Part shown: positions 25,838 through 36,065 of the stretch, piece after piece
How the letters are laid out: each line of letters begins with the position of its first letter
How positions within the stretch are numbered: position 1 is the first letter of the stretch
Assembly: GCA_947456625.1 (NCBI GenBank)
Contig: CANGQJ010000012.1
Coordinates: 1 to 64,000, forward strand
Origin: Bacteroidota bacterium
GTDB taxonomy: Bacteria > Bacteroidota > Bacteroidia > Chitinophagales > Chitinophagaceae
Direction of reading: 5' to 3'
Length of the DNA: 64,000 nucleotides
The notes under the pieces: model-generated
Seen by the model: the letters and a program-made list of their open reading frames with translations, nothing else
What the model was told of the DNA's origin: nothing
Databases searched by the model: none
Translations under genes and position numbers: made by a program

Positions 25838-26953
25838 ATGAGTAAAAAAGGTAAGGTTTTAGTCGCTATGAGCGGCGGAATTGACAGTACAGTCGCAGCC
25901 CTAATGCTGCATAATGAAGGTTACGAAGTGGTGGGAATCACCATGAAAACCTGGGACTACTCCACAAGTAATACAAACGGTAAGGAAACAGGGTGTTGTA
26001 ATATTGATTCCTTTAATGATGCACGTTTAGCCGCTGTAAACAATGGCTTCCCCCATTATATTTTAGATATTAGAGATGAGTTTGGCGATTTCGTAATTGA
26101 AAATTTTGTTGAAGAATATTTAGCAGGGCGTACTCCCAACCCTTGCGTAATGTGCAATACCCATATTAAATGGCGTGCATTATTAAAAAGAGCCGATGCA
26201 TTAGGTTGTGATTTTATTGCTACTGGCCACTATGCAAAAGTGCGTCAACATAACAATGGAAGATATGTAATTTCAAAAGGCTTAGATGAAACCAAGGATC
26301 AGAGTTATGTATTATGGGGAGTGGATCAGGATTTATTAAGCCGTACCATTTTACCATTGGGCGGTATGCATAAAACGGATATTCGTCAAATAGCTATTGA
26401 TATGGGCTACCCTGAATTGGCAAAAAAAAGTGAGAGCTACGAAATATGTTTTGTGCCCGATAATGATTACCGTGGATTTTTAAAAAGACGTGTAGACGGA
26501 TTAGAAGAGCGCGTGAATGGCGGATGGTTTGTAGATACCAATGGAAAAAGATTAGGCAAACATAAAGGCTATCCTTTTTATACCATTGGACAACGTAAAG
26601 GATTAGAAATTGCATTGGGCAAACCTGCTTATGTTACAGCCATTGATCCTGAAAAAAATATAGTAGTAATTGGAGAAGAAAAAGATTTAGACTCTAATGA
26701 TATGTTGGTGTCAAAAATAAATTGGATTAAATATGACCATTTAGACGGCCCTACAGATTTAATGGCTAAGATTAGATATCATGATAGTGGTGCCCTTTGT
26801 ACCCTATCACATACTGACAACGGCGTTCAAGCAAAGTTCTATGAAAACGTGAAGAGTATTGCACCAGGACAAAGTGCCGTATTTTATGAAGGAGATGATG
26901 TAGTTGCGGGCGGAATTATACAAAGCGGAAGTTTACTGCCAAAACTTTCTTAA
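25838..26953 (+). CDS. mnmA: tRNA-specific 2-thiouridylase MnmA
   Basis: Thiolates U34 of tRNA Lys, Glu and Gln, an activity relevant to the tRNA-Gln(TTG) encoded here. The 371-residue protein has the PP-loop MSGGIDS (11-17), GCCN (52-55), the catalytic cysteine pair C106 (CVMCN) and C204 (YEICF), the GHYAKV segment, and a C-terminal beta-barrel. It is divergent from ssb and convergent with the methyltransferase gene. Confidence 0.96.
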   Translation: MSKKGKVLVAMSGGIDSTVAALMLHNEGYEVVGITMKTWDYSTSNTNGKETGCCNIDSFNDARLAAVNNGFPHYILDIRDEFGDFVIENFVEEYLAGRTPNPCVMCNTHIKWRALLKRADALGCDFIATGHYAKVRQHNNGRYVISKGLDETKDQSYVLWGVDQDLLSRTILPLGGMHKTDIRQIAIDMGYPELAKKSESYEICFVPDNDYRGFLKRRVDGLEERVNGGWFVDTNGKRLGKHKGYPFYTIGQRKGLEIALGKPAYVTAIDPEKNIVVIGEEKDLDSNDMLVSKINWIKYDHLDGPTDLMAKIRYHDSGALCTLSHTDNGVQAKFYENVKSIAPGQSAVFYEGDDVVAGGIIQSGSLLPKLS

Positions 26954-26973
26954 GCTAAAAAGTGTAAGAATAA

Positions 26974-27975
26974 CTACTCTGCAATTTTTTCAAGCAAAGC
27001 GCCAAACAAAGTGTCGGCTTGTTTTTCGTAGCCTTTAAAGTAATGTTGTTTCACTACTTTAAATTTACCAGTAGCTAATAAGGCATCTATATTATTTTCG
27101 TTTTCTTCCTTGTACACCGAACAAGTGGCAAACAATAAATGTCCATTTAATTTAACAGTAGGAATTATATTTTGTAAAATTTGGGCCTGCAATTTGGTAT
27201 ACTTATTTAATTGCGCCTCCGTAAAATAAGCCAACTGCTCGGGGGTTCTGCCCCAGGTGCCACTTCCAGAACAAGGCACATCGGCAAATACAAAATCAAA
27301 AGGCTTTTTAATATCAAAGGCTTGGGTTAAATCTATTTCTTGAACACTTGCTGGCCTTATCCCCGCTTCCTTTAAACGCTTATCTGCATTAAATAAAATA
27401 CTTTCTCTAACATCAGATAAATGCATTCTTATATTGGACATGGTATCAAACATTAGAATAGTTTTACCCCCACTTGCTGCACATGCATCCCACACTTGAA
27501 TTGGTTGCTCCATACTTGTAGGGACTAACAATAACAGTTCAGCAAGTGCTTGAGAATTTAAATCCTGTATCACCACTTCCTTATTTAATTCCAAGACATT
27601 TTGCAAAGAAGTAGTATTGACAAATGCAAAAGCATTTTCACTTACTTCCTTAAACTCAATATTTGCTGTTTGTAATTTTTGAATTACTTTTTCCTTTTGA
27701 AAGGGACGAATACGTATAAATAGTAAAGGCTGTGTTTGATGTGACCTTACAAATTTTTCCGAATCAATTTGATCCGAAATTTTATCCACTAATGGAAATT
27801 GAGTGACCGTATTTCTAAAATGCGCATAACAAAGTGCACTAATATTTTTTCGATCCTTACTTCCATGTTTCTTATTGGCTGCAAAATACTTTTTCAAATA
27901 ATTTGCCAGCGGCTCTTCCCCATGGTAAGCTGCTATTAATTTATTGGCGATATCCTCATGTACTGCGTAATGCAT
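26974..27975 (-). CDS. RsmB/NOP family RNA (cytosine-5) methyltransferase
   Basis: A 333-residue SAM-dependent methyltransferase of the NOL1/NOP2/Sun family. CAASGGKT (165-172) is motif I; ADVPCSGSGTWGRTPE (231-246) holds C235 for product release, and ATCSVYKEENE holds the catalytic C285. The N-terminal part lacks a full NusB-like domain, so it is not a classical full-length RsmB. Its ATG overlaps the sucB stop codon (TAATG), indicating translational coupling to an unrelated metabolic gene. The exact target position is not deducible. Confidence 0.85.
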   Translation of the reverse strand: MHYAVHEDIANKLIAAYHGEEPLANYLKKYFAANKKHGSKDRKNISALCYAHFRNTVTQFPLVDKISDQIDSEKFVRSHQTQPLLFIRIRPFQKEKVIQKLQTANIEFKEVSENAFAFVNTTSLQNVLELNKEVVIQDLNSQALAELLLLVPTSMEQPIQVWDACAASGGKTILMFDTMSNIRMHLSDVRESILFNADKRLKEAGIRPASVQEIDLTQAFDIKKPFDFVFADVPCSGSGTWGRTPEQLAYFTEAQLNKYTKLQAQILQNIIPTVKLNGHLLFATCSVYKEENENNIDALLATGKFKVVKQHYFKGYEKQADTLFGALLEKIAE

Positions 27976-29216
27976 TACAATTCTAATAAACTTGCAACTG
28001 GATCTTTTCCAATTAACAATAAGGAAGGATTTTCTAATAATTCTTTTACACGCACTAAGAATCCAACACTCTCTCTACCATCAATAATGCGGTGATCGTA
28101 GCTCAATGCTAAATACATCATTGGCAAAATTTTCACTTCCCCATTTAAAGCCATTGGACGATCTTGAATTTTATGCATTCCTAAAATGGCAGACTGTGGA
28201 ATATTAATAATGGGCGTACTCATTAAACTTCCAAATACACCACCATTGGTAATAGTAAAAGTACCACCTGTCAAATCCTCTGTAGTTAATTTTGAATCTC
28301 TTGCTTTACCTGCTAACACAACCACACTCTTTTCAATTTCGGCCATGCTTAAGCTTTCTACATTTCTTATTACCGGTACCGTTAATCCTCTTGGTGTGCT
28401 CACCGCAATACTAATATCGGCATAGTCATGGTACAATAATTGGTCACCATCAATAAATGCATTTACTGTTGGCCACTCGGTTAAAGCAATGGCACATGCT
28501 TTTGCAAAGAAGCTCATAAAACCTAAATTCACACCATGTACTTCCTTAAACTTATCTTTAAACTGTTTTCTAATTTGCATAATGGCCGTCATGTCTACTT
28601 CGTTAAAAGTAGTCAACATGGCTGTTGTATTTTTTGCCTCTACTAAACGACGACTAATTGTTTTTCTAAGGTTGCTCATTTTCTCTGGACGCACATTGCG
28701 AGAAAATAATTCCTGACCAGCAAATTGAATTTTACCAGGATTATTTAAAGCATCTAATACATCTATCTTGGTAATCTTACCAGCGTAACCACTTGCTTTA
28801 ATTTGTGTGGTATCTACTTTTTTATCTGCAATTATTGCTGCGGCTACAGGTGTAGCTTTTACATTATTAGGAACCGATGTTACCGACGCTTGACTTGTTG
28901 GTGTGGCAGCTGGCGCAGCAACTTTTCCGCTTTCATCAGCTGCTTTCGCAGCTTCTGGTGCTTCTGTTTGAGCAGGTTTCACAGCAGTCTCGTCGATATC
29001 CGCTAACACGTCACCAATTAATATACTATCGCCTTCACTTGCTTTATGAAATAAAATTCCTGCTTGTTCAGCATTTACTTCAAATGTCGCTTTTTCACTT
29101 TCTAATTCTGCAATCACTTCGTCACGGTCTACCCATGCCCCTTCGGCCTTTGTCCATTTTAACAAAGTTACTTCTGTGATAGACTCTCCTACTGTTGGTA
29201 CTTTTATAGAAATCAT
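27975..29216 (-). CDS. sucB: 2-oxoglutarate dehydrogenase E2 (dihydrolipoyl succinyltransferase)
   Basis: Core of the TCA-cycle 2-oxoglutarate dehydrogenase complex. The single lipoyl domain carries K42 in ESEKAT; an Ala/Pro/Thr-rich linker leads to the peripheral subunit-binding domain (about 115-155), then the catalytic domain with [10 protein letters not shown], catalytic H375 and D379. 413 residues is normal for SucB. It follows sucA by 18 nt and overlaps the next gene. E3 is not in the window. Confidence 0.95.
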   Translation of the reverse strand: MISIKVPTVGESITEVTLLKWTKAEGAWVDRDEVIAELESEKATFEVNAEQAGILFHKASEGDSILIGDVLADIDETAVKPAQTEAPEAAKAADESGKVAAPAATPTSQASVTSVPNNVKATPVAAAIIADKKVDTTQIKASGYAGKITKIDVLDALNNPGKIQFAGQELFSRNVRPEKMSNLRKTISRRLVEAKNTTAMLTTFNEVDMTAIMQIRKQFKDKFKEVHGVNLGFMSFFAKACAIALTEWPTVNAFIDGDQLLYHDYADISIAVSTPRGLTVPVIRNVESLSMAEIEKSVVVLAGKARDSKLTTEDLTGGTFTITNGGVFGSLMSTPIINIPQSAILGMHKIQDRPMALNGEVKILPMMYLALSYDHRIIDGRESVGFLVRVKELLENPSLLLIGKDPVASLLEL

Positions 29217-29234
29217 AATGAAACTTATTATTTT

Positions 29235-31988
29235 TTATATCGAAAACGCGGTTGTTAAAATATCGGCTTGCTCTTTAGCATGTACTTTCATATAGCCAGT
29301 AGCTGTTGATGCACTGGACTGTCTGCTAATAACACCAAACTTAATTGCTTTTAAATTCATTTGTAAGAAGCTTGCAGCACCCATATTCAATGGTTCTTCT
29401 TGCACCCAGAACCAAATAGCTTTGTCATATTTTTGTTGCAATGCCTTTATTTGATTTACTGGCAAAGGATATATTTGCTCTAATCTTACAATGGCAATAT
29501 CGGTTCTGTTTTCGGCTTTTTGTTTCTCAGCTAATTCATATGAAATTTTTCCAGAACAAAACAATACTTTTTTTACTTCTGCTGGATCTGTAACAAAACT
29601 ATCATCAATTACTTCTTTAAATCCGCCTTCAGTAAATTCCTTAATATCACTAAATGTCCAAGGACTTCTCAAATTTGCTTTTGGCGAAAAGTTAATCATT
29701 GGTTTACGGAAATTCCAAGTTAATTGTCTACGTAGTGCATGGAAAAAGTTAGCGGCAGTTGTGATATTGGTTACAATCATATTGTACTCGGCACATAATT
29801 GTAAATAACGCTCTAAACGCGCACTACTATGTTCAGGACCCTGTCCTTCATATCCGTGAGGAAGCAACATGACTAACCCATTTTGTCTTTGCCATTTTTG
29901 CTCACCTGCAGCAATAAATTGATCAATGATAGTTTGTGCGCCATTTGAAAAATCTCCAAATTGTGCTTCCCAAATAACCAGCGCTTGCGCATTGGCTAAT
30001 GCATAACCATATTCAAAACCTAAAACACCATATTCACTTAATAAAGAATTATAAATTCTAAATGGCTGTTGACTTTGCGAAATTTGATCTAGTCTACAAT
30101 ATTGCTCGTTTGTATTTTCATCAAACAAAACTGCATGTCTATGACTAAAAGTTCCACGCTTTACATCCTGCCCACTCATTCTTACGGTCTTACCTTCTGA
30201 AAGCAAAGAAGCATAAGCCATTAATTCACCAGTAGCCCAATCAATTTTATTTTCAGTCTCAAATAATTTTATTTTTTCCTGAATTAATTTTTCTACTTTT
30301 TTTAAAGGTGAAAAACCCGATGGCCACTTCATTAATGCGTTAAAAATATATTTTGCTTTGTCTGGTGTTATTGCTGTTTCAGGAGAAGCATCAAAATCCA
30401 AAGGGGTTGCTTTAACCATTGCCTTCCAAGCAATTTCAGGTGCTTGATATTTATATGGCAATGGATTTTGCTTTACCTCATCCAAACGCGCTTGTAAGTC
30501 GGACCAGAACTTTTGCTCCATTTCTTTTGCTAAGTTTTGCGCATCGGCAGTTCCATTTTGCAATAAAAATTCAACGTATGTTTCTCTAGGATTTTTATGT
30601 TGCTCAATTAATTTATACAATTGAGGTTGTGTATATTTTGGATCGTCCCCTTCATTATGTCCATGCTTTCGATAACACACCATATCCACAAAAATATCCG
30701 AACCAAAGGTTTGTCTATACTTAGTGGCAATTACAACTGCTTTATAAACTGCTTCGGAATCGTCCCCATTTACATGCAACACTGGTGCTTGCACCATCGC
30801 TGCAACTGATGTACAATAATTGGCACTTCGTGCATCATCAAAGTCGGTTGTAAAGCCAATTTGATTGTTAATTACAAAATGTATAGTTCCCCCTGTTCGG
30901 TACCCATGCAAATCGCACATTTGTAAAATTTCATACACTATACCCTGCCCTGCAACGGAAGCATCCCCATGAATTAATATCGGAAGTACTTTATTAAAAT
31001 TTGCTTCATATAATACATCGGCTTTGGCACGTGCAAATCCTAAAACTACTGGATCCACGGCTTCCAAATGAGAAGGATTTTGCATTAATTTTAAATGCAC
31101 ATTTTTATTTGAAACAGTTTGAACCTCAGAACTATAACCCATATGGTATTTCACGTCACCACTTCCCATTGTTTGATCCAACACTGCAGTTCCTTCAAAC
31201 TCACTAAAAATTTGCTCATAGGTTTTACCCATAATATTTGCAAGCACATTTAAGCGACCTCTATGTGCCATACCAATTACCACTTCTTCAACTCCATTGT
31301 CGGCGCCAACATTTATGATGGCATCCAAAGCAGCAATGGTACTTTCCCCTCCTTCTAATGAAAAACGTTTTTGACCAATGTATTTGGTATGTAAAAACTT
31401 TTCAAAAATAACACCTTGATTTAACTTTTCTAAAATGCGTCTTTTTTGATCAATGTTAATTGGCTCAGAAAAATTATGTTCCATTTCGTTTGTCAACCAA
31501 TCTACTTTTGTTTGATCCGAAATATATTTAAATTCTATACCAATATTTTTCGCATAAGCATTTTGCAAATGAGCAATAATATTTTGCAAACTTGTATGTC
31601 CAAGCCCTAAAAAATTGCCAGCGTGAAATGTATTTGATAAATCTGAATTAGTTAATCCAAAAAAACTTAACTCCAAATTAGCGTGTCTGTCTTTTCTTTC
31701 TCTAATTGGATTTGTTGTTGCAATTAAATGCCCTTTGTTTCTGTAGCCAAGAATTAATCGGTACACTGCAATTTCTTTTGCCCAATTAGTATCACTCCCT
31801 CCTTCACTTGTTTTGGCAACAACATTATTTTCGCCTACATTATTAACTCCATTTTGCATAGCAAAATCGAAGCCTTCAAAAAATTTTTTTAATTCTGGAT
31901 CAATTGAATTGGGATCCTGTAAAAATTGCTGATACATCCCCTCTATATACGAGGGATGTGCATTGGTGATATAGGAAAAATCCTTCAT
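29235..31988 (-). CDS. sucA: 2-oxoglutarate dehydrogenase E1
   Basis: The thiamine-diphosphate decarboxylase component. The 917-residue protein starts with the N-terminal helix region (YITNAHPSYIEGMYQQF ... DPELKKFFEGF), has GMAHRGRLNVL in the active site, and the ThDP motif starting GDASVAGQG. The C-terminal half includes GHGPEHSSAR-like GQGPEHSSARLERYLQ and WCQEEP-like WVQEEPLNMG. First gene of a sucA-sucB-methyltransferase unit, divergent from rpsT. A one-mismatch -7 box GATATTTG is at 32025-32032. Confidence 0.95.
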   Translation of the reverse strand: MKDFSYITNAHPSYIEGMYQQFLQDPNSIDPELKKFFEGFDFAMQNGVNNVGENNVVAKTSEGGSDTNWAKEIAVYRLILGYRNKGHLIATTNPIRERKDRHANLELSFFGLTNSDLSNTFHAGNFLGLGHTSLQNIIAHLQNAYAKNIGIEFKYISDQTKVDWLTNEMEHNFSEPINIDQKRRILEKLNQGVIFEKFLHTKYIGQKRFSLEGGESTIAALDAIINVGADNGVEEVVIGMAHRGRLNVLANIMGKTYEQIFSEFEGTAVLDQTMGSGDVKYHMGYSSEVQTVSNKNVHLKLMQNPSHLEAVDPVVLGFARAKADVLYEANFNKVLPILIHGDASVAGQGIVYEILQMCDLHGYRTGGTIHFVINNQIGFTTDFDDARSANYCTSVAAMVQAPVLHVNGDDSEAVYKAVVIATKYRQTFGSDIFVDMVCYRKHGHNEGDDPKYTQPQLYKLIEQHKNPRETYVEFLLQNGTADAQNLAKEMEQKFWSDLQARLDEVKQNPLPYKYQAPEIAWKAMVKATPLDFDASPETAITPDKAKYIFNALMKWPSGFSPLKKVEKLIQEKIKLFETENKIDWATGELMAYASLLSEGKTVRMSGQDVKRGTFSHRHAVLFDENTNEQYCRLDQISQSQQPFRIYNSLLSEYGVLGFEYGYALANAQALVIWEAQFGDFSNGAQTIIDQFIAAGEQKWQRQNGLVMLLPHGYEGQGPEHSSARLERYLQLCAEYNMIVTNITTAANFFHALRRQLTWNFRKPMINFSPKANLRSPWTFSDIKEFTEGGFKEVIDDSFVTDPAEVKKVLFCSGKISYELAEKQKAENRTDIAIVRLEQIYPLPVNQIKALQQKYDKAIWFWVQEEPLNMGAASFLQMNLKAIKFGVISRQSSASTATGYMKVHAKEQADILTTAFSI

Positions 31989-32240
31989 TTAGATTGCTTT
32001 CTTTTTATTGAAATTCTTGGAGCGCAAATATCGTGCTAATTGATTGATTTAAAAGCAAAAATTAATCAAAATCATACCTATTATAAATACTTTTCGCATT
32101 TCAAAAATTGCTCGAAAACAGGTGCAAAATGCGTAAAAAGAAGTTTTAGCCTTTTTTCTTCATAATTTATTGATTATCAATTAATTAAATACTTTTTACA
32201 TTTTTTTTCATTTTAATTTTAATTATTAGGCTTCTTACCT

Positions 32241-32248
32241 TACCTTTG
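32241..32248 (+). promoter_or_regulatory. -7 box of rpsT
   Basis: TACCTTTG followed by CC, 23 nt before the rpsT ATG. The rest of the 283-bp sucA-rpsT gap is very AT-rich with no other recognisable feature. Confidence 0.5.
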
Positions 32249-32271
32249 CCCTCCTGAAAATTAAATAGTAC

Positions 32272-32553
32272 ATGGCAAATCACTCGGCTACAAAAAAAGA
32301 TGTAAGACAAGCAACTAAACGTCGCGATAGAAACCGTTATTATGGTAAAACTACTCGTAACGCTATTCGTGATTTAAAAACAATCGAAGAGCAAAAAGCT
32401 TATAATGAGAAATTACCAAATATCATTTCTCAAATTGATAAATTAGCAAAACGTGGAATTATCCACAAAAACAAAGCAGCTAATTTAAAGAGCAAATTAG
32501 CTAAACACACTGCTGTTGCAGCTGTTGCAAAAAAGAAATTCGAAAAGAAATAA
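32272..32553 (+). CDS. rpsT: 30S ribosomal protein bS20
   Basis: A 93-residue very basic helical protein: MANHSATKKDVRQATKRRDRN is the conserved start, and KGIIHKNKAANLKSKLAKH-like RGIIHKNKAANLKSKL is in the second half. bS20 binds 16S rRNA early in 30S assembly. It has its own -7 box and a terminator 40 nt after the stop, directly in front of guaA. Confidence 0.95.
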   Translation: MANHSATKKDVRQATKRRDRNRYYGKTTRNAIRDLKTIEEQKAYNEKLPNIISQIDKLAKRGIIHKNKAANLKSKLAKHTAVAAVAKKKFEKK

Positions 32554-32593
32554 TTGAATATTTAAGATAATCTAGCTTCTGCTATTATTATAT

Positions 32594-32625
32594 AAGTCCT
32601 GCCCTCCCCGGCGGGACTTTTTTTT
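32594..32625 (+). terminator. Terminator of rpsT
   Basis: AAGTCCTGCC pairs with GGCGGGACTT around CTCCCC, followed by eight T. It ends only 13 nt before the guaA start. Confidence 0.88.
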
Positions 32626-32638
32626 ATATCTTCGCATT

Positions 32639-34174
32639 ATGACCGAGAAAATACTCATCCTAGACTTTGGAAGTCAATACACCCAACTTATTGCTCGTGC
32701 TGTAAGAGAAGCCAATGTATATTGCGAAATCAAACCTTTTAATACTTCAGTGCAATTCGACAGCACCCTAAAAGGCATTATATTAAGTGGCTCCCCAGCC
32801 AGTGTAAATGAGGCGGATGCACCAAATATAGACATACAAGCAATGCTTGATAAATTACCTCTTTTAACAGTTTGCTATGGCGCACAGCTAAGTGCAAAGA
32901 ACTTTGGAGGCAAAGTAGAAAAGTCAAATAAAAGAGAGTATGGCCGTGCTCAACTAAGAATTCAGAAAGAAGATCAAATATTTAAGGGAATTGCCAATAA
33001 TAGCCAGGTTTGGATGAGCCATAGTGACTCCATAACCCAACTCCCTTCAAATTTTGAACTTTTGGCCGATACAGATAGTATCCCAGTTGCAGCTTTTAGA
33101 AAAAAGGCTGATGCTGGCAATAGCTTACATGGCTTTCAGTTCCATCCCGAAGTTTACCACTCTACCGAGGGTAAAACTATGATCAAAAACTTTTTAGTAG
33201 ACATTTGTGGATGTAGCCAAAATTGGACACCAGCTTCCTTTGTAAATGAGACCGTAGAAAAACTAAAGGCTCGAATTGGAGATGGTCATGTAATCATGGC
33301 CCTAAGTGGTGGTGTTGATAGTACCGTAGCAGCTACACTAATACATAAAGCTATTGGATCTCGCCTTCACGGCATATTTGTTGACAATGGTGTTTTAAGA
33401 AAAGATGAATTTCAAGGCGTACTTGATATCTATAAATCGGTGGGCTTAAATGTAAAAGGGATAGATGCAAAACAAATGTTTTATGATGCCCTAGCAGGCA
33501 AATCCGACCCAGAAGAAAAGCGTAAAATTATTGGAAAACTATTTATAGATGTATTTCAAATAGAAGCATCTAAAATGCTGGAAGCCAAATTCTTAGGTCA
33601 AGGAACAATTTATCCTGACGTAATTGAAAGTGTAAGTGTACATGGCCCTTCTCAAACCATTAAGTCGCATCACAATGTGGGCGGACTACCCGATACCTTA
33701 CACCTAAGCTTAGTGGAGCCTTTAAGGTATTTATTTAAGGACGAAGTGCGTAAAGTAGGCCTTGAATTAGGAATCCCTGCCGACCTTATTAACCGTCATC
33801 CTTTTCCAGGACCAGGATTAGCCATTCGCATTTTAGGTGATATCACACCTGAAAAAGTGGATCTATTACAACGTGCCGATGATGTTTACATAAAAGCCTT
33901 AAAGCAATTTGATTTGTATAATAAAGTATGGCAAGCTGGTACTATATTATTGCCTGTTAAAAGTGTAGGTGTAATGGGCGACGAAAGAACCTACGAATAT
34001 ACTGTTGCCCTAAGAGCCGTAACCTCAGTTGATGGCATGACTGCCGACTGGGCTCATTTACCCTATGAATTCCTAGCCCACGTTAGCAATGCAATTATTA
34101 ACGAAGTACGTGGAATTAACCGAGTGGTATATGATATAAGCAGCAAGCCTCCTGCGACCATAGAATGGGAGTAA
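32639..34174 (+). CDS. guaA: GMP synthase (glutamine-hydrolysing)
   Basis: Converts XMP to GMP. The 511-residue protein has a class I glutamine amidotransferase domain with C79 (TVCYGAQ), H169 and E171 (FHPEV), an ATP pyrophosphatase domain with SGGVDS (223-228), and the C-terminal dimerisation domain ending [10 protein letters not shown] near-consensus -7 box TATCTTCG (32627-32634) is 4 nt before the ATG, inside the rpsT terminator tail, so transcription may be leaderless. Confidence 0.97.
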   Translation: MTEKILILDFGSQYTQLIARAVREANVYCEIKPFNTSVQFDSTLKGIILSGSPASVNEADAPNIDIQAMLDKLPLLTVCYGAQLSAKNFGGKVEKSNKREYGRAQLRIQKEDQIFKGIANNSQVWMSHSDSITQLPSNFELLADTDSIPVAAFRKKADAGNSLHGFQFHPEVYHSTEGKTMIKNFLVDICGCSQNWTPASFVNETVEKLKARIGDGHVIMALSGGVDSTVAATLIHKAIGSRLHGIFVDNGVLRKDEFQGVLDIYKSVGLNVKGIDAKQMFYDALAGKSDPEEKRKIIGKLFIDVFQIEASKMLEAKFLGQGTIYPDVIESVSVHGPSQTIKSHHNVGGLPDTLHLSLVEPLRYLFKDEVRKVGLELGIPADLINRHPFPGPGLAIRILGDITPEKVDLLQRADDVYIKALKQFDLYNKVWQAGTILLPVKSVGVMGDERTYEYTVALRAVTSVDGMTADWAHLPYEFLAHVSNAIINEVRGINRVVYDISSKPPATIEWE

Positions 34175-34199
34175 TACTTTGCATTTAATTTTAATAATT

Positions 34200-34236
34200 A
34201 TAGCCTAAATATTTGTAAATCATTTGTTTAGGCTAT
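34200..34236 (+). terminator. Terminator of guaA
   Basis: ATAGCCTAAA pairs with TTTAGGCTAT around a 17-nt loop, followed by TTTATTTT. Confidence 0.7.
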
Positions 34237-34282
34237 TTTATTTTACAATTAATTCATAAAGCAAATCACACATCAATGTAAA

Positions 34283-34312
34283 ATAAAAAAGCCCGAGAGG
34301 TTAATCTCGGGC
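34283..34312 (-). terminator. Terminator of the LexA/CI-like regulator gene
   Basis: On the minus strand GCCCGAGA pairs with TCTCGGGC, followed by TTTTTTATTTTA. It lies 37 nt after the regulator stop and is separate from the guaA terminator. Confidence 0.82.
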
Positions 34313-34348
34313 CTTTCAACTAAATATTCGAACAACTAAAAACTCCAA

Positions 34349-35134
34349 TTAGTTCATTGTCCTCCTTAAATTGCTGATCTTATCCTGCAAGCTATTTACC
34401 ACCCCAGCCAATTGATCCACATCCCACATAGGTTGTGCGCCAGCTTTATGGATAATGTAAACCGCTTTCCAAACCTCCACTATGTCTTGGCTATTTACTT
34501 GATATGGCTCGTATAATGGATTGTCACTCAATAAGGTAAGCTTATCCTTATTATCGTCATTGGTAATGATTCTTTTATAAACAACACCGTCCGCATTGGA
34601 TACTACTATATATGTATTAGAGTTTTTGACATCCCTAATACTATCCACTTTTTCACCAACTATAACACTACCACTTGGTGTTGGAAGCATACTGTCCCCG
34701 ATAATCTCAAAAGCACGGTAATCCCCAGGCGCGAGCATTGGTAATGTAAAGGTATTAAGCTCGTCCAAAAACTCAGGATCTGCGTAACCAGCTAAATAAC
34801 CTGCTGCCGCTTTTACTGGCACAAATGGCACAATTGGAGCAGCTGAACTGGACTTATCCATTTTCATAGACCTACGACGATCTAAATAAGACATACCGGA
34901 TCCAGAATCGGCACCGGTATTCCCTTTTTCTGAAAGATCCTGAAACAGAAATTCTTCCAAACTTATATTAAATAAAGCGCAAATGGCCTCCTGTACCTCT
35001 AGTCGAGGCTCAGCCCTTTCCTCCTCATAAGCACCCACTAAAGAACGTTTAATTTGAAGTTGATTGGCCATTTCCTCCTGCGTCCATTCGCGCTGCTTTC
35101 TGATGTATTTTAAATTCTTACCTGCGTATGACAT
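34349..35134 (-). CDS. XRE-family regulator with S24 (LexA/CI-like) peptidase domain
   Basis: A 261-residue protein. A helix-turn-helix of the XRE type spans about 7-62 (YIRKQREWTQEEMANQLQI). The C-terminal LexA-like domain has catalytic S148 (IIGDSMLP) and K187 (VVYKRI), and a candidate Ala-Gly autocleavage bond at 111-112 (or 115-116). A final helix (SLQDKISNLRRTMN) could be a coiled coil. The layout is that of phage CI repressors, but no phage genes are nearby, so a chromosomal stress regulator is more likely. Targets are unknown. Confidence 0.85.
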   Translation of the reverse strand: MSYAGKNLKYIRKQREWTQEEMANQLQIKRSLVGAYEEERAEPRLEVQEAICALFNISLEEFLFQDLSEKGNTGADSGSGMSYLDRRRSMKMDKSSSAAPIVPFVPVKAAAGYLAGYADPEFLDELNTFTLPMLAPGDYRAFEIIGDSMLPTPSGSVIVGEKVDSIRDVKNSNTYIVVSNADGVVYKRIITNDDNKDKLTLLSDNPLYEPYQVNSQDIVEVWKAVYIIHKAGAQPMWDVDQLAGVVNSLQDKISNLRRTMN

Positions 35135-35279
35135 AACTAATGATTTTAGTGCAATTTACTAATTTATTTAGTATTTCCAAATATTTTTAGCAATTTTTTT
35201 AAAATATTTTCGTTCCCCTATTTATACCAGGGATTGGTTTTAATTTTTGCCACTAGTCCCTAGCTTAGTAACTTGCATT

Positions 35280-36065
35280 ATGGCTAAATCTAAATCCGAA
35301 CAACCTCTGATACTAATTACCAATGACGACGGAATTACAGCACCTGGTATTAAAGCACTTGTTCAAGCTGCCCTGCCCTTTGGGAAAGTGGTAGTAGTGG
35401 CCCCAGATAAACCACAAAGCGGAATGGGACACGCCATTACCATTGGACATCATTTAAGGCTTACAAAAGTGGATTATATGAAGGGAGTTGAAGCCTATGC
35501 ATGTAGTGGAACACCAGTGGACTGTGTGAAACTTGCAGTGGACAAAGTACTGCATCAAAAACCAACCATTTGTTTAAGTGGTATTAACCATGGAGCTAAT
35601 CACTCTATTAATGTTATTTATTCAGGAACCATGTCGGCTGCTTTGGAAGCTTCCATTGAAAGCATTCCAAGCATTGGATTTAGTTTATTAGATTTAAGTA
35701 TTGAAGCAGACTTTACTGCTGCAGCTCATTTTGCAGGAATTATAATAGAAAAAGTGTTGGCAGATAAAAACTTGGATAAGCATTTATGTTTAAATGTAAA
35801 TATCCCAAAAGTAGACGCCAAACTTATTAAAGGAATTAAAATTTGCAAACAAGCTTATGCGAAGTACGAGGAAAAATATGTAGAAAGAAAGGATCCTTAT
35901 GGCAAGAAATATTATTGGTTAACTGGGGAGTTTATCAATTTTGATAAATCCAAATACACCGATGTTTGGGCACTTAAAAATAATTATGTAAGTGTGGTTC
36001 CTGTACAATTTGATTTAACGAATCATATTATAAAAGAAAAATTAAGTAAGAAGTGGAAATGGTAA
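35280..36065 (+). CDS. surE: 5'/3'-nucleotidase SurE
   Basis: A 261-residue metal-dependent nucleoside monophosphate phosphatase. From the ATG at 35280 the metal-binding ITNDDG is at 13-18, followed by APDKPQSGMGHAIT, SGTPVDCVK, and SGINHGANHSINVIYSGTMSAALEA, all family signatures. An upstream TTG frame to 35247 adds an unrelated extension. Its last codons overlap the next gene by 7 nt, and lpxB follows, so the three form an operon. Confidence 0.94.
   Translation: MAKSKSEQPLILITNDDGITAPGIKALVQAALPFGKVVVVAPDKPQSGMGHAITIGHHLRLTKVDYMKGVEAYACSGTPVDCVKLAVDKVLHQKPTICLSGINHGANHSINVIYSGTMSAALEASIESIPSIGFSLLDLSIEADFTAAAHFAGIIIEKVLADKNLDKHLCLNVNIPKVDAKLIKGIKICKQAYAKYEEKYVERKDPYGKKYYWLTGEFINFDKSKYTDVWALKNNYVSVVPVQFDLTNHIIKEKLSKKWKW

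Noticed and set aside
34349..35134. Prophage repressor marking an integrated phage
   Set aside because: No integrase, structural or lysis genes in the neighbourhood; neighbours are guaA and surE.
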